From Alphaproteobacteria bacterium RIFCSPHIGHO2_01_FULL_41_14 (GTDB taxonomy: Bacteria; Pseudomonadota; Alphaproteobacteria; UBA7879; UBA5542), in the NCBI GenBank assembly GCA_001767855.1, contig MEMF01000002.1, positions 101,095 through 165,094 of the forward strand: DNA of 64,000 nt, given 5' to 3'. The stretch's first letter is position 1. Each line of letters begins with the position of its first letter. Shown here in pieces: positions 36,361-45,370 of this stretch. The position numbers were made by a program, and so were the translations under genes. A model generated the notes under the pieces. The model was not told where the DNA came from. It made no database searches and worked only from the letters and a program-made list of their open reading frames with translations.

Positions 36361-36849
36361 ATGAGAATAGGAACAAAAGGCCATTATGCCGTGGCAGCAA
36401 TGGTAGAATTAGCAAAGAAAATGCCCCTTAATCGACCCATTCCTTTAAATATTCTTGCTGAGGATCAAAATATTTCTGTGAATTATTTGGAACTTCTTTT
36501 TGTGAAACTCAAAAAGGAGGGGATTGTGAAAAGTATAAGGGGTGCGCAGGGCGGGTATCTCTTAGTAAGGCCTGCGTCAGAGATTACCATTTGGCAAATA
36601 GTCACCGCTGTTGGAGAAGGAATGAGGGTGAATCGTTGCCAGAATTCTTTCGCTTCTTATTGTTTTGAACAAAAAATGAAGTGCACGATGCATGCGATGT
36701 GGGAAGGATTGGGACAGAGGATACAGGATTATTTAAATCATATTTCTTTACAAGATCTGGTGGAGAGGAGTTCTCTTGGAGAGAAACACTCCTTGAAGAT
36801 GCTTGATGAATACCCCACATATACTATGAATAAAGTAAAACTATCCTAA
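36361..36849 (+). CDS. iscR: Rrf2-family Fe-S cluster regulator IscR
   Basis: A winged-helix transcription factor (Rrf2 family) that senses Fe-S cluster status. The N-terminal MRIGTKGHYAVAAMVELA and the recognition region ISVNYLELLFVKLKKEGIVKSIRGAQGGYLL match IscR. Three cysteines (C93, C101, C108) fit the cluster-binding site, although the spacing is wider than the classic Cx5Cx5C. Length 162 is typical. It heads the ISC operon, which supports the assignment. Confidence 0.92.
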   Translation: MRIGTKGHYAVAAMVELAKKMPLNRPIPLNILAEDQNISVNYLELLFVKLKKEGIVKSIRGAQGGYLLVRPASEITIWQIVTAVGEGMRVNRCQNSFASYCFEQKMKCTMHAMWEGLGQRIQDYLNHISLQDLVERSSLGEKHSLKMLDEYPTYTMNKVKLS

Positions 36850-36880
36850 AAGGCTATCTTCTAACAAATTGTAGGGGTTT

Positions 36881-37999
36881 ATGAAAAAAAACAAAAATTA
36901 TATTTATTTAGATCACAATGCGACAAGTGTCGTACGGCCCGAGGTCTGTGCCGCCATGGCCTCTTGTTATGAGAGGCCGTACAATGCATCTGCTATTCAT
37001 TCGTTGGGACGGGAGGCAAAATCTTTTTTAGGGGAGATGCGCACCCTTGTGTCTCATCATATTGATTGTAAAGCGGACAGCGTTTTTTTTACCAGTGGAG
37101 GAACAGAAAGCAATAATATAGTGTTGCAATCTGCGAGATGGGAACAGATTTTGTGTTCCTCTACTGAGCATGATTCTGTTTATAAGGGACCTATCAATCA
37201 AGTCCTTCCTGTTTTGTCTTCGGGTCTTTTAGATTTAGACGCTCTTCATGAGTCTTTAAAAAATGGAGATCACAAAAAAACATTGATTTCAATCCATTGG
37301 GCGAATAACGAAACAGGCGTAATTCAACCCATTCAACAAATCGCAGAAATTGTCCATCATTATGGAGCCTGGATTCATGTGGATGGCGTACAAATTTTAG
37401 GGAAAATTCCCTTTTCTTTTCAAGTGTCAGGTATAGATTTTCTTTCCCTTTCCGCCCACAAAATGGGAGGACCTCAAGGAGTAGGGGCTCTCATCGTAAA
37501 AAAAGAAAACACCTTATCCCCCTTATTCTTTGGAGGGGGACAGGAACGTTCTTTAAGAGCGGGGACTGAGAATGTGGCTGGTATTGTGGGGTTTGGGCAA
37601 GCTGTGCGTCAGATTGATTTTTCCGTTTTTAGCCACCTTCGAAGGCAACATGAGGGATTAGAAGAAGAGCTTTTAGAGTTTTCCGAAAAGCACAAGAGAC
37701 CTCTTTTTATTATTGGAAAAGGCACGGAGCGCCTTCCTAACACAACTTGTTTCTCAATGCCTGGAGTGTCTAATCAATCCCAACTAATTTACTTTGATTT
37801 AGAGGGGGTTGGTGTTAGTATCGGATCGGCCTGTTCTTCTAGCACGGTGAAGCCTTCTCGCGTATTAACAAATATGGGGCTTCCCAACGAGATAGTGGGA
37901 TCGGCTGTGCGAATTAGCTCTGGTTGGAATACAACGGAGTCCGATTTTTTGCGGTTTAAGAAAGTTTGGAAAGCTTTATTTTTGAAGCATAGCGAATAG
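36881..37999 (+). CDS. NifS-like cysteine desulfurase (first copy)
   Basis: A PLP-dependent class V aminotransferase-fold enzyme that releases sulfur from cysteine. YLDHNATS at the N-terminus, the PLP lysine motif [10 protein letters not shown] and the active-site cysteine loop [17 protein letters not shown] are present. Length 372. Rickettsia carries a comparable NifS-like gene directly before iscS; the division of labour between the two is unclear. It lies 31 nt after iscR. Confidence 0.9.
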   Translation: MKKNKNYIYLDHNATSVVRPEVCAAMASCYERPYNASAIHSLGREAKSFLGEMRTLVSHHIDCKADSVFFTSGGTESNNIVLQSARWEQILCSSTEHDSVYKGPINQVLPVLSSGLLDLDALHESLKNGDHKKTLISIHWANNETGVIQPIQQIAEIVHHYGAWIHVDGVQILGKIPFSFQVSGIDFLSLSAHKMGGPQGVGALIVKKENTLSPLFFGGGQERSLRAGTENVAGIVGFGQAVRQIDFSVFSHLRRQHEGLEEELLEFSEKHKRPLFIIGKGTERLPNTTCFSMPGVSNQSQLIYFDLEGVGVSIGSACSSSTVKPSRVLTNMGLPNEIVGSAVRISSGWNTTESDFLRFKKVWKALFLKHSE

Positions 38000-38009
38000 A
38001 TCTAAAATT

Positions 38010-39224
38010 ATGACAGAAAAACTGATTTATCTAGACCATCAAGCCACGACCCCTTGTGACCCTCGGGTTTTTCAAGAAATGATACCTTTTTTCTGTGAAA
38101 AATTTGGAAACCCTCATTCTCGCAATCATGCTTTAGGGTGGGAAGCAGAAGCAGCCATTGAAAAAGCACGTCTACAGGTTGCAACTCTGCTGGGAGCCAA
38201 TCCCAAGGAAATTATTTTTACCTCAGGGGCAACGGAATCAAATAATCTCGCCCTTAAAGGGGCATCTGAATTTTATCAAGATCAAAAAAACCATATTATT
38301 ACGTGTGTCACTGAACACAAATGTGTCTTGGATACGTGCCGACATCTGGAACAAAAAGGGATAAAGGTAACCTATCTTCCTGTACAGAAGAATGGATTGA
38401 TCGATTTGAACCAGTTAAAAGAAGCAATGACGGATCAGACTTTGTTGGTGTCTATTATGGCTGTGAATAATGAGGTTGGTGTTATTCAACCCCTTAAAGA
38501 AATTGGGAAAATTTGCCGAGAAAGAGGCGTGTTCTTTCATACAGATGCTGCCCAAGCGGTGGGGAAAATCCCCCTTGATGTGGAAGCAATGAATATTGAT
38601 TTGATGAGTGTATCCGGACATAAACTATATGGTCCCAAAGGGATTGGTGCTCTTTTTGTCAGACGACGTCCCAGAGTGCGGATAACAGCCCAAATTAATG
38701 GGGGGGGGCAAGAAAGAGCCATGAGATCCGGAACTCTATCCCCGGCTCTTTGTGTAGGATTGGGAACGGCTTGTGCGATTGCACAGATGGAAATGGGTGA
38801 AGATGAAGCAAGGTTAAGAAAGTTAACAGATTTGTTCTATGAAAAAATTATGAACAATTTGCCGGAAGTATATTTAAATGGAGATTTAGTTCAAAGAGCC
38901 CCTGGAATTCTTAATCTCAGCTTTGCCTATGTAGAGGGTGAAGGATTGATGATGGGCATTAAGGATTTGTGTGTATCTTCTGGGTCGGCTTGCACTTCTG
39001 CTTCGTTAGAGCCTTCCTATGTATTGCGTGCGTTAGGCGTTGGAGAAGATTTGGCTCATACTTCCTTACGTATTGGGATGGGACGATTTACCACGGAAGA
39101 AGAGATTCAAATAGCAGCAGACAAAATCATTAAGGCGGTACGTCGATTAAGAGAAATGAGCCCTCTATGGGAAATGTCTCAATCAGGGGTTGATGTGTCT
39201 TCGGTAGAATGGGCTGCACACTAA
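38010..39224 (+). CDS. iscS: Cysteine desulfurase IscS
   Basis: Supplies persulfide sulfur to IscU and other acceptors. [14 protein letters not shown], the PLP lysine segment [14 protein letters not shown] and the mobile catalytic loop [21 protein letters not shown] identify IscS. Length 404 is exact for the family. The GGGQE motif is encoded by a 9-G run, but the frame is intact. It begins 10 nt after the first desulfurase. Confidence 0.97.
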   Translation: MTEKLIYLDHQATTPCDPRVFQEMIPFFCEKFGNPHSRNHALGWEAEAAIEKARLQVATLLGANPKEIIFTSGATESNNLALKGASEFYQDQKNHIITCVTEHKCVLDTCRHLEQKGIKVTYLPVQKNGLIDLNQLKEAMTDQTLLVSIMAVNNEVGVIQPLKEIGKICRERGVFFHTDAAQAVGKIPLDVEAMNIDLMSVSGHKLYGPKGIGALFVRRRPRVRITAQINGGGQERAMRSGTLSPALCVGLGTACAIAQMEMGEDEARLRKLTDLFYEKIMNNLPEVYLNGDLVQRAPGILNLSFAYVEGEGLMMGIKDLCVSSGSACTSASLEPSYVLRALGVGEDLAHTSLRIGMGRFTTEEEIQIAADKIIKAVRRLREMSPLWEMSQSGVDVSSVEWAAH

Positions 39225-39235
39225 GGAGAAATATT

Positions 39236-39622
39236 ATGGCATATGGTAAAAAAGTAATCGATCATTACGAGAACCCTCGGAATGTGGGCTCTTTTGGATC
39301 AAATGAAAAAAACGTGGGGACTGGTTTGGTAGGGGCCCCTGCTTGTGGGGATGTGATGAAATTGCAGATCAAGGTGAATGCCCACGATGTTATTGAGGAT
39401 GTAAAATTTAAAACATTTGGATGTGGTACCGCCATCGCAGCTAGTTCTTTTGTAACGGAAATGCTAAAAGGAAAAACCTTGCAAGAAGCACAAAATATCC
39501 GCAACACTCAAATCGTTAATGAGCTTGAGTTGCCCCCCGTTAAAATTCATTGTTCTGTCTTAGCAGAAGATGCTATTAAAGCGGCTATTGAGGATTTAAA
39601 GAAAAAGATATCTCAAAAATGA
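39236..39622 (+). CDS. iscU: Fe-S cluster assembly scaffold IscU
   Basis: Scaffold on which 2Fe-2S clusters are built. Three conserved cysteines (GAPACGDV, FGCGTAIA, IHCSVLAEDA) and the HscA-recognition peptide LPPVK are present. A frame from 39209 exists, but ATG 39236 has AAGGAG with 7-nt spacing and gives MAYGKKVIDHYENPRNVGSF, the canonical start. Length about 128. Confidence 0.97.
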   Translation: MAYGKKVIDHYENPRNVGSFGSNEKNVGTGLVGAPACGDVMKLQIKVNAHDVIEDVKFKTFGCGTAIAASSFVTEMLKGKTLQEAQNIRNTQIVNELELPPVKIHCSVLAEDAIKAAIEDLKKKISQK

Positions 39623-39954
39623 ATCAGTTTCCTTTAACAGTCACACCGGCAGCTTTAAGTCACATTAAAGTGCTCTTACGACAACGAGAAAAACCATCCG
39701 TCGGGATCCGAATTGGGATCCGTACGCGAGGGTGCTCGGGACATGCCTATACGTTGGAATTTTTGGATACAGAAAACCCACAAGATGAGAGAGTGACGTA
39801 TGAAGATGTAAGAATATTCGTAGATCCAAAAGCCACTCTTTTTGTGTTGGGGACAGAGATGGACTATGTGGAGAAAAATTTTGAATCTGGTTTTGTCTTT
39901 AAAAATCCCAATGAAAAAGGCCGATGTGGGTGCGGTGAATCCTTCCACGTTTAA
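39619..39954 (+). CDS. iscA: A-type Fe-S carrier IscA
   Basis: An A-type cluster carrier of 111 residues. The three cysteines are in RTRGCSGHAYTLEF and RCGCGESF, the HesB/IscA pattern. The ATG overlaps the iscU stop by 4 nt. Position between iscU and hscB is the standard ISC order. Confidence 0.95.
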   Translation: MNQFPLTVTPAALSHIKVLLRQREKPSVGIRIGIRTRGCSGHAYTLEFLDTENPQDERVTYEDVRIFVDPKATLFVLGTEMDYVEKNFESGFVFKNPNEKGRCGCGESFHV

Positions 39955-39958
39955 ATCT

Positions 39959-40504
39959 ATGTGTACGTGTCAGGCTCCTCTAGAAAATATAGCTTTTTGT
40001 TCACAATGTGGAGCATTAAATTCGATTGAACCAACATCCCCTTTTCAGGTGTTTGGATTGCAAGAGAGCTTTTTTATAGACCGTTCTTTTTTGAATAAAA
40101 TTTATTTTGATCTTCAGAATAAATTACATCCTGATCGTTTCTCTTCTCATGATGAAGAACGGGCTCTTGCAGAACACTATTCGAGCTACCTTAACTGGGC
40201 CTATCAGGTATTAAAGGATCCCTTTAAACGCGCCGAAATTCTTTTAAAAGATTTTCCCTCTTCTGTCTCACAAATCGACTTGATGGAACAGATGGAAAAG
40301 CACGAGTATTTGGAGTCACTTTCTTCACGAGACACTCTTTCTGCCTTTGAGAGCAGAATTATGGAAGAAAAAAACAAAATAGAAAATGAAATGGTGGATT
40401 TTTTTAAAGAAAAAAATCACGAAAAAGCAAAGTATTGTCTGGCTCGATTCAAGTATTTTGATCGCCTCCTCAGAGAAGTTTTAGTTAAGAAAGAAGGGCT
40501 ATAA
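39959..40504 (+). CDS. hscB: HscB J-domain co-chaperone
   Basis: DnaJ-type co-chaperone that brings IscU to HscA. It has the N-terminal zinc-type cysteine set CTC..FCSQCG seen in alphaproteobacterial and mitochondrial HscB, then a J-domain with HPD (KLHPDRFSS) and a C-terminal helical IscU-binding domain. The frame opens at 39842 within iscA; the ATG at 39959, 5 nt after the iscA stop, is preferred. ATG 39911 is the alternative. No good ribosome site precedes either. Confidence 0.9.
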   Translation: MCTCQAPLENIAFCSQCGALNSIEPTSPFQVFGLQESFFIDRSFLNKIYFDLQNKLHPDRFSSHDEERALAEHYSSYLNWAYQVLKDPFKRAEILLKDFPSSVSQIDLMEQMEKHEYLESLSSRDTLSAFESRIMEEKNKIENEMVDFFKEKNHEKAKYCLARFKYFDRLLREVLVKKEGL

Positions 40505-40508
40505 TCCT

Positions 40509-41912
40509 ATGTTGCTTCAAATTCATGAGCCAGGAAAAACACCCGATCTTTCTAAAAAAAATGGCCTGGTCGTTGGCATTGATTTTGGGACCACAAATTC
40601 GGTGGTGGCCATCTCTCACCAAGGAAAAGCAGAGATTGTTCCTCTTGAAGGAGACAGGCTGGTTCCTTCCGTCATAGGTTATAAAGATGGTACTGCTTGG
40701 GTGGGACGAAAGGCCCAACAAGAGCGGGGACTGAACGTTATTCGTTCCATTAAACGATCTATGGAACCTCAATCTCTTCAACCAAAGCATGATAAAAATT
40801 CAATAGAGATTTCTGCCGATATTTTGCGATATCTTAAAACGGAAGCCGAAAAGTCCTTGAAAGAAACAATTACTGGTGCTGTCCTTACTGTGCCAGCTTA
40901 TTACAGTGAGGTGGCACGAGAAGCCACCCGTGCAGCGGCTCATCTGGCCGGAATTCCCATCCTTCGGCTCATCAATGAACCGACAGCTGCAGCCTTAGCA
41001 TACCATTTAGACGAGCAAGAAGAAGGTGTGTCTTTAATATATGACTTGGGAGGCGGCACTTTTGATGTTTCCGTTCTGCAGCTTCACAAGGGTATTTTCC
41101 AGGTATTAGCCGTGCGAGGAGACATGGTTTTAGGGGGAGATGATCTAGATAAATCTTTATTTAAATTTCTCGTCTTGACTGTGGGAGAAATATTAGAATC
41201 CGAAGGCTTATTATTAGCCCGTCAGATAAAAGAACACCTCACAACAGACCTCGTTTGGGAAGGGGAAATTCGGGGGAAAAAAGTTCAAATAACTCGAGAT
41301 ATATTAAATCAACTCGTCTCTCCTTTTATTGAAAAAACCCTTCATCTCTGTGGTCAAGCCCTTCAAGAGGCGGGCGTAATAAAGCAGGAGCTCAAATTTG
41401 TCGTTTTGGTCGGTGGGTCTACGCGCCTACCCATTGTTCGAGACCAGATAGAACAGTTTTTTGGGAAGAAGCCCCTCTCTTACGTGAATCCTGATGAGGT
41501 CGTTTCCTTAGGGGCCGCCCTTCATGCTGAATCCCTGAGAGATGGGAAAGGGAAACTTTTGTTAGATGTGACCCCATTTGCTTTAGGAATTGAAACTCTG
41601 GGAAATACAGTGGAAATTATTATTCCTCCCAACTCTCCTCTCCCCTGTTCTGTTTCTCAATTATTTACCACTGCGCAGGATGGGCAAACAAAAATAAAAA
41701 TCCATATCGTTCAAGGAACCCGCAAAACGCTGGAGAATTGTTCTTCTTTAGCAACTTTTGTATTGGCAAATATCCCACCCTCTCCTGCCGGCTATCCTCA
41801 ACTTAAAGTCATTTTTACGCTAGATGCGGATGGGATCTTGTCTGTCTTTGCAGAAGAACAGAGAAGTCATACACGTCACATGGTTCAAGCTAAGCCGACT
41901 TACAAATTTTAA
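40509..41912 (+). CDS. hscA: Hsp70-type chaperone HscA lacking the C-terminal lid
   Basis: Specialised Hsp70 that acts on IscU to release clusters. The N-terminus LLQIHEPG and nucleotide-binding domain motifs GIDFGTTNSVV, YDLGGGTFDVSVL and VLVGGSTRLPIV are intact. The beta-sandwich substrate domain follows (DVTPFALGIETLG and so on). The protein stops after QAKPTYKF, exactly where the helical lid would begin (QxKPSYGLTD in typical HscA). At 467 residues it is about 140-150 shorter than normal. Only 78 nt separate the stop from lolA, so the lid is not in another frame. No ferredoxin gene follows. Confidence 0.9.
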   Translation: MLLQIHEPGKTPDLSKKNGLVVGIDFGTTNSVVAISHQGKAEIVPLEGDRLVPSVIGYKDGTAWVGRKAQQERGLNVIRSIKRSMEPQSLQPKHDKNSIEISADILRYLKTEAEKSLKETITGAVLTVPAYYSEVAREATRAAAHLAGIPILRLINEPTAAALAYHLDEQEEGVSLIYDLGGGTFDVSVLQLHKGIFQVLAVRGDMVLGGDDLDKSLFKFLVLTVGEILESEGLLLARQIKEHLTTDLVWEGEIRGKKVQITRDILNQLVSPFIEKTLHLCGQALQEAGVIKQELKFVVLVGGSTRLPIVRDQIEQFFGKKPLSYVNPDEVVSLGAALHAESLRDGKGKLLLDVTPFALGIETLGNTVEIIIPPNSPLPCSVSQLFTTAQDGQTKIKIHIVQGTRKTLENCSSLATFVLANIPPSPAGYPQLKVIFTLDADGILSVFAEEQRSHTRHMVQAKPTYKF

Positions 41913-41990
41913 ATCCAAAACACCTTATTAGAGGATTCAGATTAAAAATCTTTTCTGGCTTTTAAGAGTGGCTTTCTTTACAGTTTTTTC

Positions 41991-42587
41991 ATGACTCACA
42001 GAATCTTTTTTTTAGTTTGTTGTATGGTGTCTTGTGCATTAGCGGATATGCGTATAATACAAACGTTAGAGCACAGCTTAAATGAGCTTTCTTCTCTACA
42101 GGCACGTTTTTCACACAAGGATAGTTCGGGCAAGTCTTACCAGGGGACTTTTTTTCTAAAACGTCCTTGGAAGTTGAGGATGCAGTATGATGTCCCTAGC
42201 CCTTTTTTAATCGTTTCTGATGGCCAATCTCTTATTTATGAGGACCAAACAACACATGAAGCCGTTTATCTGCCCCTTGAGTCATTTCCTTTGGCGTTTT
42301 TATTCGATAAGAAGACAGATCTTGAAAAAGCTTTGGAAATAGATACCGTTCAAGAAAACGATGATACCATCAGTTTTTTGTGCAGAGAGAAGAAAAATTA
42401 TTTCACGCTTGTGATCTCCTTTTCTAAGAATGAAAAAAGCATCACGGGATGGACTTCCAAGGATGCTCAAGGGAATGAGGTAAAAATAATTTTATCTTCT
42501 ATTCAAAAAAACATACCTCTCCAGGATGGATTATTCCACTTTCAACAAAAACCACGGTGGAAAACCAAACCTAAAGAGCGCAAATAA
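41991..42587 (+). CDS. lolA: Outer-membrane lipoprotein carrier protein LolA
   Basis: Periplasmic chaperone carrying lipoproteins from the LolCDE complex to the outer membrane. A signal peptide (FFLVCCMVSCALA) is followed by LSSLQARFSHKDSSG, GTFFLKRPWKLRMQYD and SDGQSLIYED, the standard LolA pattern. Length 198 is typical. It lies 78 nt after hscA; 7 nt separate its end from convergent dksA. Confidence 0.9.
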   Translation: MTHRIFFLVCCMVSCALADMRIIQTLEHSLNELSSLQARFSHKDSSGKSYQGTFFLKRPWKLRMQYDVPSPFLIVSDGQSLIYEDQTTHEAVYLPLESFPLAFLFDKKTDLEKALEIDTVQENDDTISFLCREKKNYFTLVISFSKNEKSITGWTSKDAQGNEVKIILSSIQKNIPLQDGLFHFQQKPRWKTKPKERK

Positions 42588-42594
42588 ATTATCT

Positions 42595-43026
42595 TTATGC
42601 TTCTTCTTCGCGATAGGTTCTTTCCTTAAGTTCGTGACGCTCTTGTGCCGTAATGCTGAGGGTCGCAATAGGACGAGCATCTAAGCGTCTAACACCAATG
42701 GGTTCTCCGGTCTCTTCACAGTATCCATAGGTCCCAGCATCAATGCGTCTTAAGGCAGATTCAATTTTATTGAGAAGTTTTCTTTCGCGGTCTCTGGTTC
42801 TTAATTCCAAGGACAAATCAAGCTCTACTGACGCACGGTCATTCAAGTCAGATTCCAACCCTGTGTCTTCTTTTAGATGAAACAGCGTTTCTTCCGAACC
42901 TTGAAAAATTTCATCTTTCCATTTCAGAATTTTCTGCCGAAAATATTCCTTCTGAAGAGGGCTCATAAAAACCTCATCCTCTGATGGCCTATACCCGTCA
43001 GGTAACAAAACCTTGTCCTTCATCAT
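42595..43026 (-). CDS. dksA: RNA polymerase-binding transcription factor DksA
   Basis: Binds the RNA polymerase secondary channel and acts with ppGpp. The coiled-coil tip DLNDRAS (DxxDxA) is intact. Only one of the four zinc-finger cysteines remains (YGYCEETGEPIG, then ATLSITAQERHE without cysteine). As far as I know this is normal for alphaproteobacterial DksA. Length 143 is typical. Confidence 0.93.
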   Translation of the reverse strand: MMKDKVLLPDGYRPSEDEVFMSPLQKEYFRQKILKWKDEIFQGSEETLFHLKEDTGLESDLNDRASVELDLSLELRTRDRERKLLNKIESALRRIDAGTYGYCEETGEPIGVRRLDARPIATLSITAQERHELKERTYREEEA

Positions 43027-43106
43027 CTTCCTCCGCTGTTATAAGAGTGTTTTTTTCTTTAAATACTACGCTCAAAATTTATGAAGAACAAGTGTTTTTT
43101 CCTAAT

Positions 43107-43137
43107 AAAAAAACCCCTGGAAAACCAAGGGTTTTAA
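43107..43137 (-). terminator. Rho-independent terminator after aqpZ
   Basis: AAAACCCCTGG (43110-43120) and CCAAGGGTTTT (43125-43135) form a stem with one mismatch and a 4-nt loop. On the minus strand a run of seven T follows, 18 nt after the aqpZ stop. Confidence 0.8.
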
Positions 43138-43154
43138 AAAGGTTTCTTAGGTTT

Positions 43155-43832
43155 TTATTTTTGGCCTAATAATTTATGGAACACCACAGCAAGAGCAGCT
43201 CCTACCATTGGCATGACAAAGAAGAACCAAACTTGTTGAAGGGCCATTCCACCTTCAAAAATAGCAGGGCCGAAGCTACGTGCTGGATTTAAAGACCCAT
43301 TGGTAAAAGGGGTTGCTAGGAAATAGGCAACAGATAGAGTCAAGCCAAGCATAAGGCTGGAACAAGCACAGCTCCCTTTTGCCTCTTTTACCATACAGAA
43401 AGTAAGGATAAAGAAGCTGGAAAGGATGACTTCAATAACACCGGCTTCCATAAGACCTGAGCCATTTGGAGAGGATATACCAAATCCATTGGAAAAGAAC
43501 ATATGATTAAAGTCAGTTTTTCCCATGAGAACAAAATAAAGGACCGCGATTCCCGCAGTAGCTCCTAGTAATTGTGCCGCCACATAGAAAAGGAAGTCTT
43601 TTAGTTCCATCTTTTTGCAAAGCCACGATGCGAAACTAATAGCAGGATTTAGGTGCCCCCCAGAAATGGGAGATGTTATATAGTGTGCTGCTGCGAAGGC
43701 AAGGCCAAACGCAAGACATACACCAAGACCAGCTAAAGATGTGGTAGTAATAGCAACGCCACAACCAATGAGCACAAAAAACATTGTGCCCAAAAATTCG
43801 GCGGTTAGTTTATGAGTTGTTGAATTTTTCAT
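43155..43832 (-). CDS. aqpZ: Aquaporin Z-type water channel
   Basis: A six-helix MIP-family channel of 225 residues. The two NPA boxes are GGHLNPAISFA and GSLNPARSFGP, with Arg after the second NPA as in water-selective channels. The N-terminus KLTAEFLGTMFFVLIGCG matches AqpZ. It has its own promoter and terminator. Confidence 0.93.
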   Translation of the reverse strand: MKNSTTHKLTAEFLGTMFFVLIGCGVAITTTSLAGLGVCLAFGLAFAAAHYITSPISGGHLNPAISFASWLCKKMELKDFLFYVAAQLLGATAGIAVLYFVLMGKTDFNHMFFSNGFGISSPNGSGLMEAGVIEVILSSFFILTFCMVKEAKGSCACSSLMLGLTLSVAYFLATPFTNGSLNPARSFGPAIFEGGMALQQVWFFFVMPMVGAALAVVFHKLLGQK

Positions 43833-43866
43833 TTTTACCTCTCTGTTAGATTTAAGTTTGTTTGAA

Positions 43867-43895
43867 TTTTAACAAAAATTAAAAAAGAAGGTCAA
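43867..43895 (-). promoter_or_regulatory. Promoter of aqpZ
   Basis: On the minus strand TTGACC (43895-43890) and TTAAAA (43872-43867) are separated by 17 nt, 34 nt before the aqpZ ATG; an AGAGAGG ribosome site follows. Confidence 0.6.
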
Positions 43896-43923
43896 GAATT
43901 TATATTATAAAAAATATAATGAA

Positions 43924-44475
43924 TTAGAATATCCCCATGTATTGGGAGAAAATAACATTTGTATTTCCATATTTTTTTTCCTTTAATATTTCAAAAGAAT
44001 TGACGATATCCATTTTTTCTTGACTTGATGTTTCAATTATTATATAACTCCCTTTCTTAAGATAACGAGAAGAGATAAGATTTTTCAAAGTAAGAGGAAC
44101 CAGATTTTTCCTATAGGGAGGATCTAAAAAGACCACATCAAAAGGGGAGTAAGGATTGGGCTTTAAGTGAGTTGCTTCTTCTTTCCACAGGGCAACATGA
44201 GAAAAAAGAGCGGCATTCTTCTTAATTATGTCAATAGCTTGGGGATGGTGATCGATAAATAAACAAAAAGCAGATCCTCTTGATAAAGCTTCAATCCCTA
44301 AGGCCCCTGTTCCTGCATAAAGATCTAGGACATGAAGTCCTTCCCATTTAATGGATAGACCATGCTCTAGCACATTAAAAATAGATTCACGCACCCGATT
44401 AGACGTAGGGCGGGTATGTTTGTCTTGAGGGGTGTCTAGATGTCGCCCCCGAAATTTACCACTAATAATTCTCAT
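43924..44475 (-). CDS. rsmD: 16S rRNA (guanine-966-N2)-methyltransferase
   Basis: MRIISGKFRGRHLDTP at the N-terminus, the RPTSNRVRESIFNVL segment, SAM motif LDLYAGTGALGIEALSRG and catalytic VFLDPPYRK (D/NPPY) identify RsmD. Length 183 is normal. Its start overlaps the end of the DMT transporter gene by 14 nt. Confidence 0.94.
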   Translation of the reverse strand: MRIISGKFRGRHLDTPQDKHTRPTSNRVRESIFNVLEHGLSIKWEGLHVLDLYAGTGALGIEALSRGSAFCLFIDHHPQAIDIIKKNAALFSHVALWKEEATHLKPNPYSPFDVVFLDPPYRKNLVPLTLKNLISSRYLKKGSYIIIETSSQEKMDIVNSFEILKEKKYGNTNVIFSQYMGIF

Positions 44476-45370
44476 AATTATGTTTCATTTTTAATTCTTC
44501 GCGGGTAATAGCATAACTGCATATCAAAATCAGCAAGGCCCCATAAAAAGTGACACTTTCCAGATGTTCTTTGAAAAACAAAAATCCAATAAGGCTGGCA
44601 AATAGAAATTTTAAATAATCAAAACCGGCTAAAAAGTTTAGGCGCTCTTTTCGGTAGGCCTGAACATAGCTAAATTGTCCTAATAATGAAAGGATTCCCA
44701 TTAACAGAAAAATCCACCAGTCCTTTCTTTGAAGGGGTGTCCATTTGGGAAGTTCATCGTTGAGAGGAAAGAAACGATCACTCACAAAATAAATGCCGAG
44801 CAAAATTGAGGTTGCTACACTAGAATAAAAAACAACGACCAAGCTTTCATCTGTTTTAGTTATATGCTTCACAAAGATGCTGGAGGCCGCCAGTAAGATG
44901 ACCCCTGATAAAGTTATGAATTCTCCTAGTTCAAACCTTTCAAAGACGGGGTCAATAATGACAAAGATGCCCACATATCCTAAAATCAAAAAACTCCAAC
45001 GTTGGAGAGAAATTTTTTCTCTTAAGAAAAGAGCTGCAAACAAAGGTACCATCAGGGCGTAAGAAAAATTAATGGCACTTGCCTTGCCAAGGGACAGCAC
45101 TCGATATCCATAAAAGAAACAGATCATGGACGTCGTAGAAAAAGCTACACGAATCATTTGAAATAGGGGCTGTTTTGTTTTTAAAGATCTTGTTCCCTTT
45201 GTGACCACAAGATAGGGCGTGACAATAGATAAGACTAAAAAGCCACGAATAAAATTAAGTTGAAGAGGAGAATAGTCTTGTAAAAATTTGCAAAGAGCCA
45301 TCACAGACACAAAGGTAAACTTTGAAGTTAAGATCCACAAAATGCTTTGTATTTTAATGTTTTTAAACAT
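44462..45370 (-). CDS. DMT-superfamily transporter (EamA type)
   Basis: A protein of about 302 residues with roughly ten hydrophobic helices in two EamA repeats; GKASAINFSYALMVPLFAALFLREKISLQ is the end of the first repeat (split: GKASAINFSY, ALFLREKIS). The family includes metabolite exporters and, in Rickettsia, S-adenosylmethionine importers; the substrate cannot be told here. The frame extends to 45382, but ATG 45370 gives a shorter overlap (8 nt) with the mutS end. Adjacent to rsmD and mutS on the same strand. Confidence 0.8.
   Translation of the reverse strand: MFKNIKIQSILWILTSKFTFVSVMALCKFLQDYSPLQLNFIRGFLVLSIVTPYLVVTKGTRSLKTKQPLFQMIRVAFSTTSMICFFYGYRVLSLGKASAINFSYALMVPLFAALFLREKISLQRWSFLILGYVGIFVIIDPVFERFELGEFITLSGVILLAASSIFVKHITKTDESLVVVFYSSVATSILLGIYFVSDRFFPLNDELPKWTPLQRKDWWIFLLMGILSLLGQFSYVQAYRKERLNFLAGFDYLKFLFASLIGFLFFKEHLESVTFYGALLILICSYAITREELKMKHNYENY

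Noticed and set aside
38700..38708. 9-G run in iscS as a phase-variation site
   Set aside because: It encodes the conserved GGGQE segment, the frame is intact, and iscS is a housekeeping gene, so codon constraint explains the run.
42595..43026. DksA as a decayed gene because it lacks three of four zinc cysteines
   Set aside because: Alphaproteobacterial DksA proteins commonly have the CEETGEPIG form, and the functional DxxDxA tip is intact.
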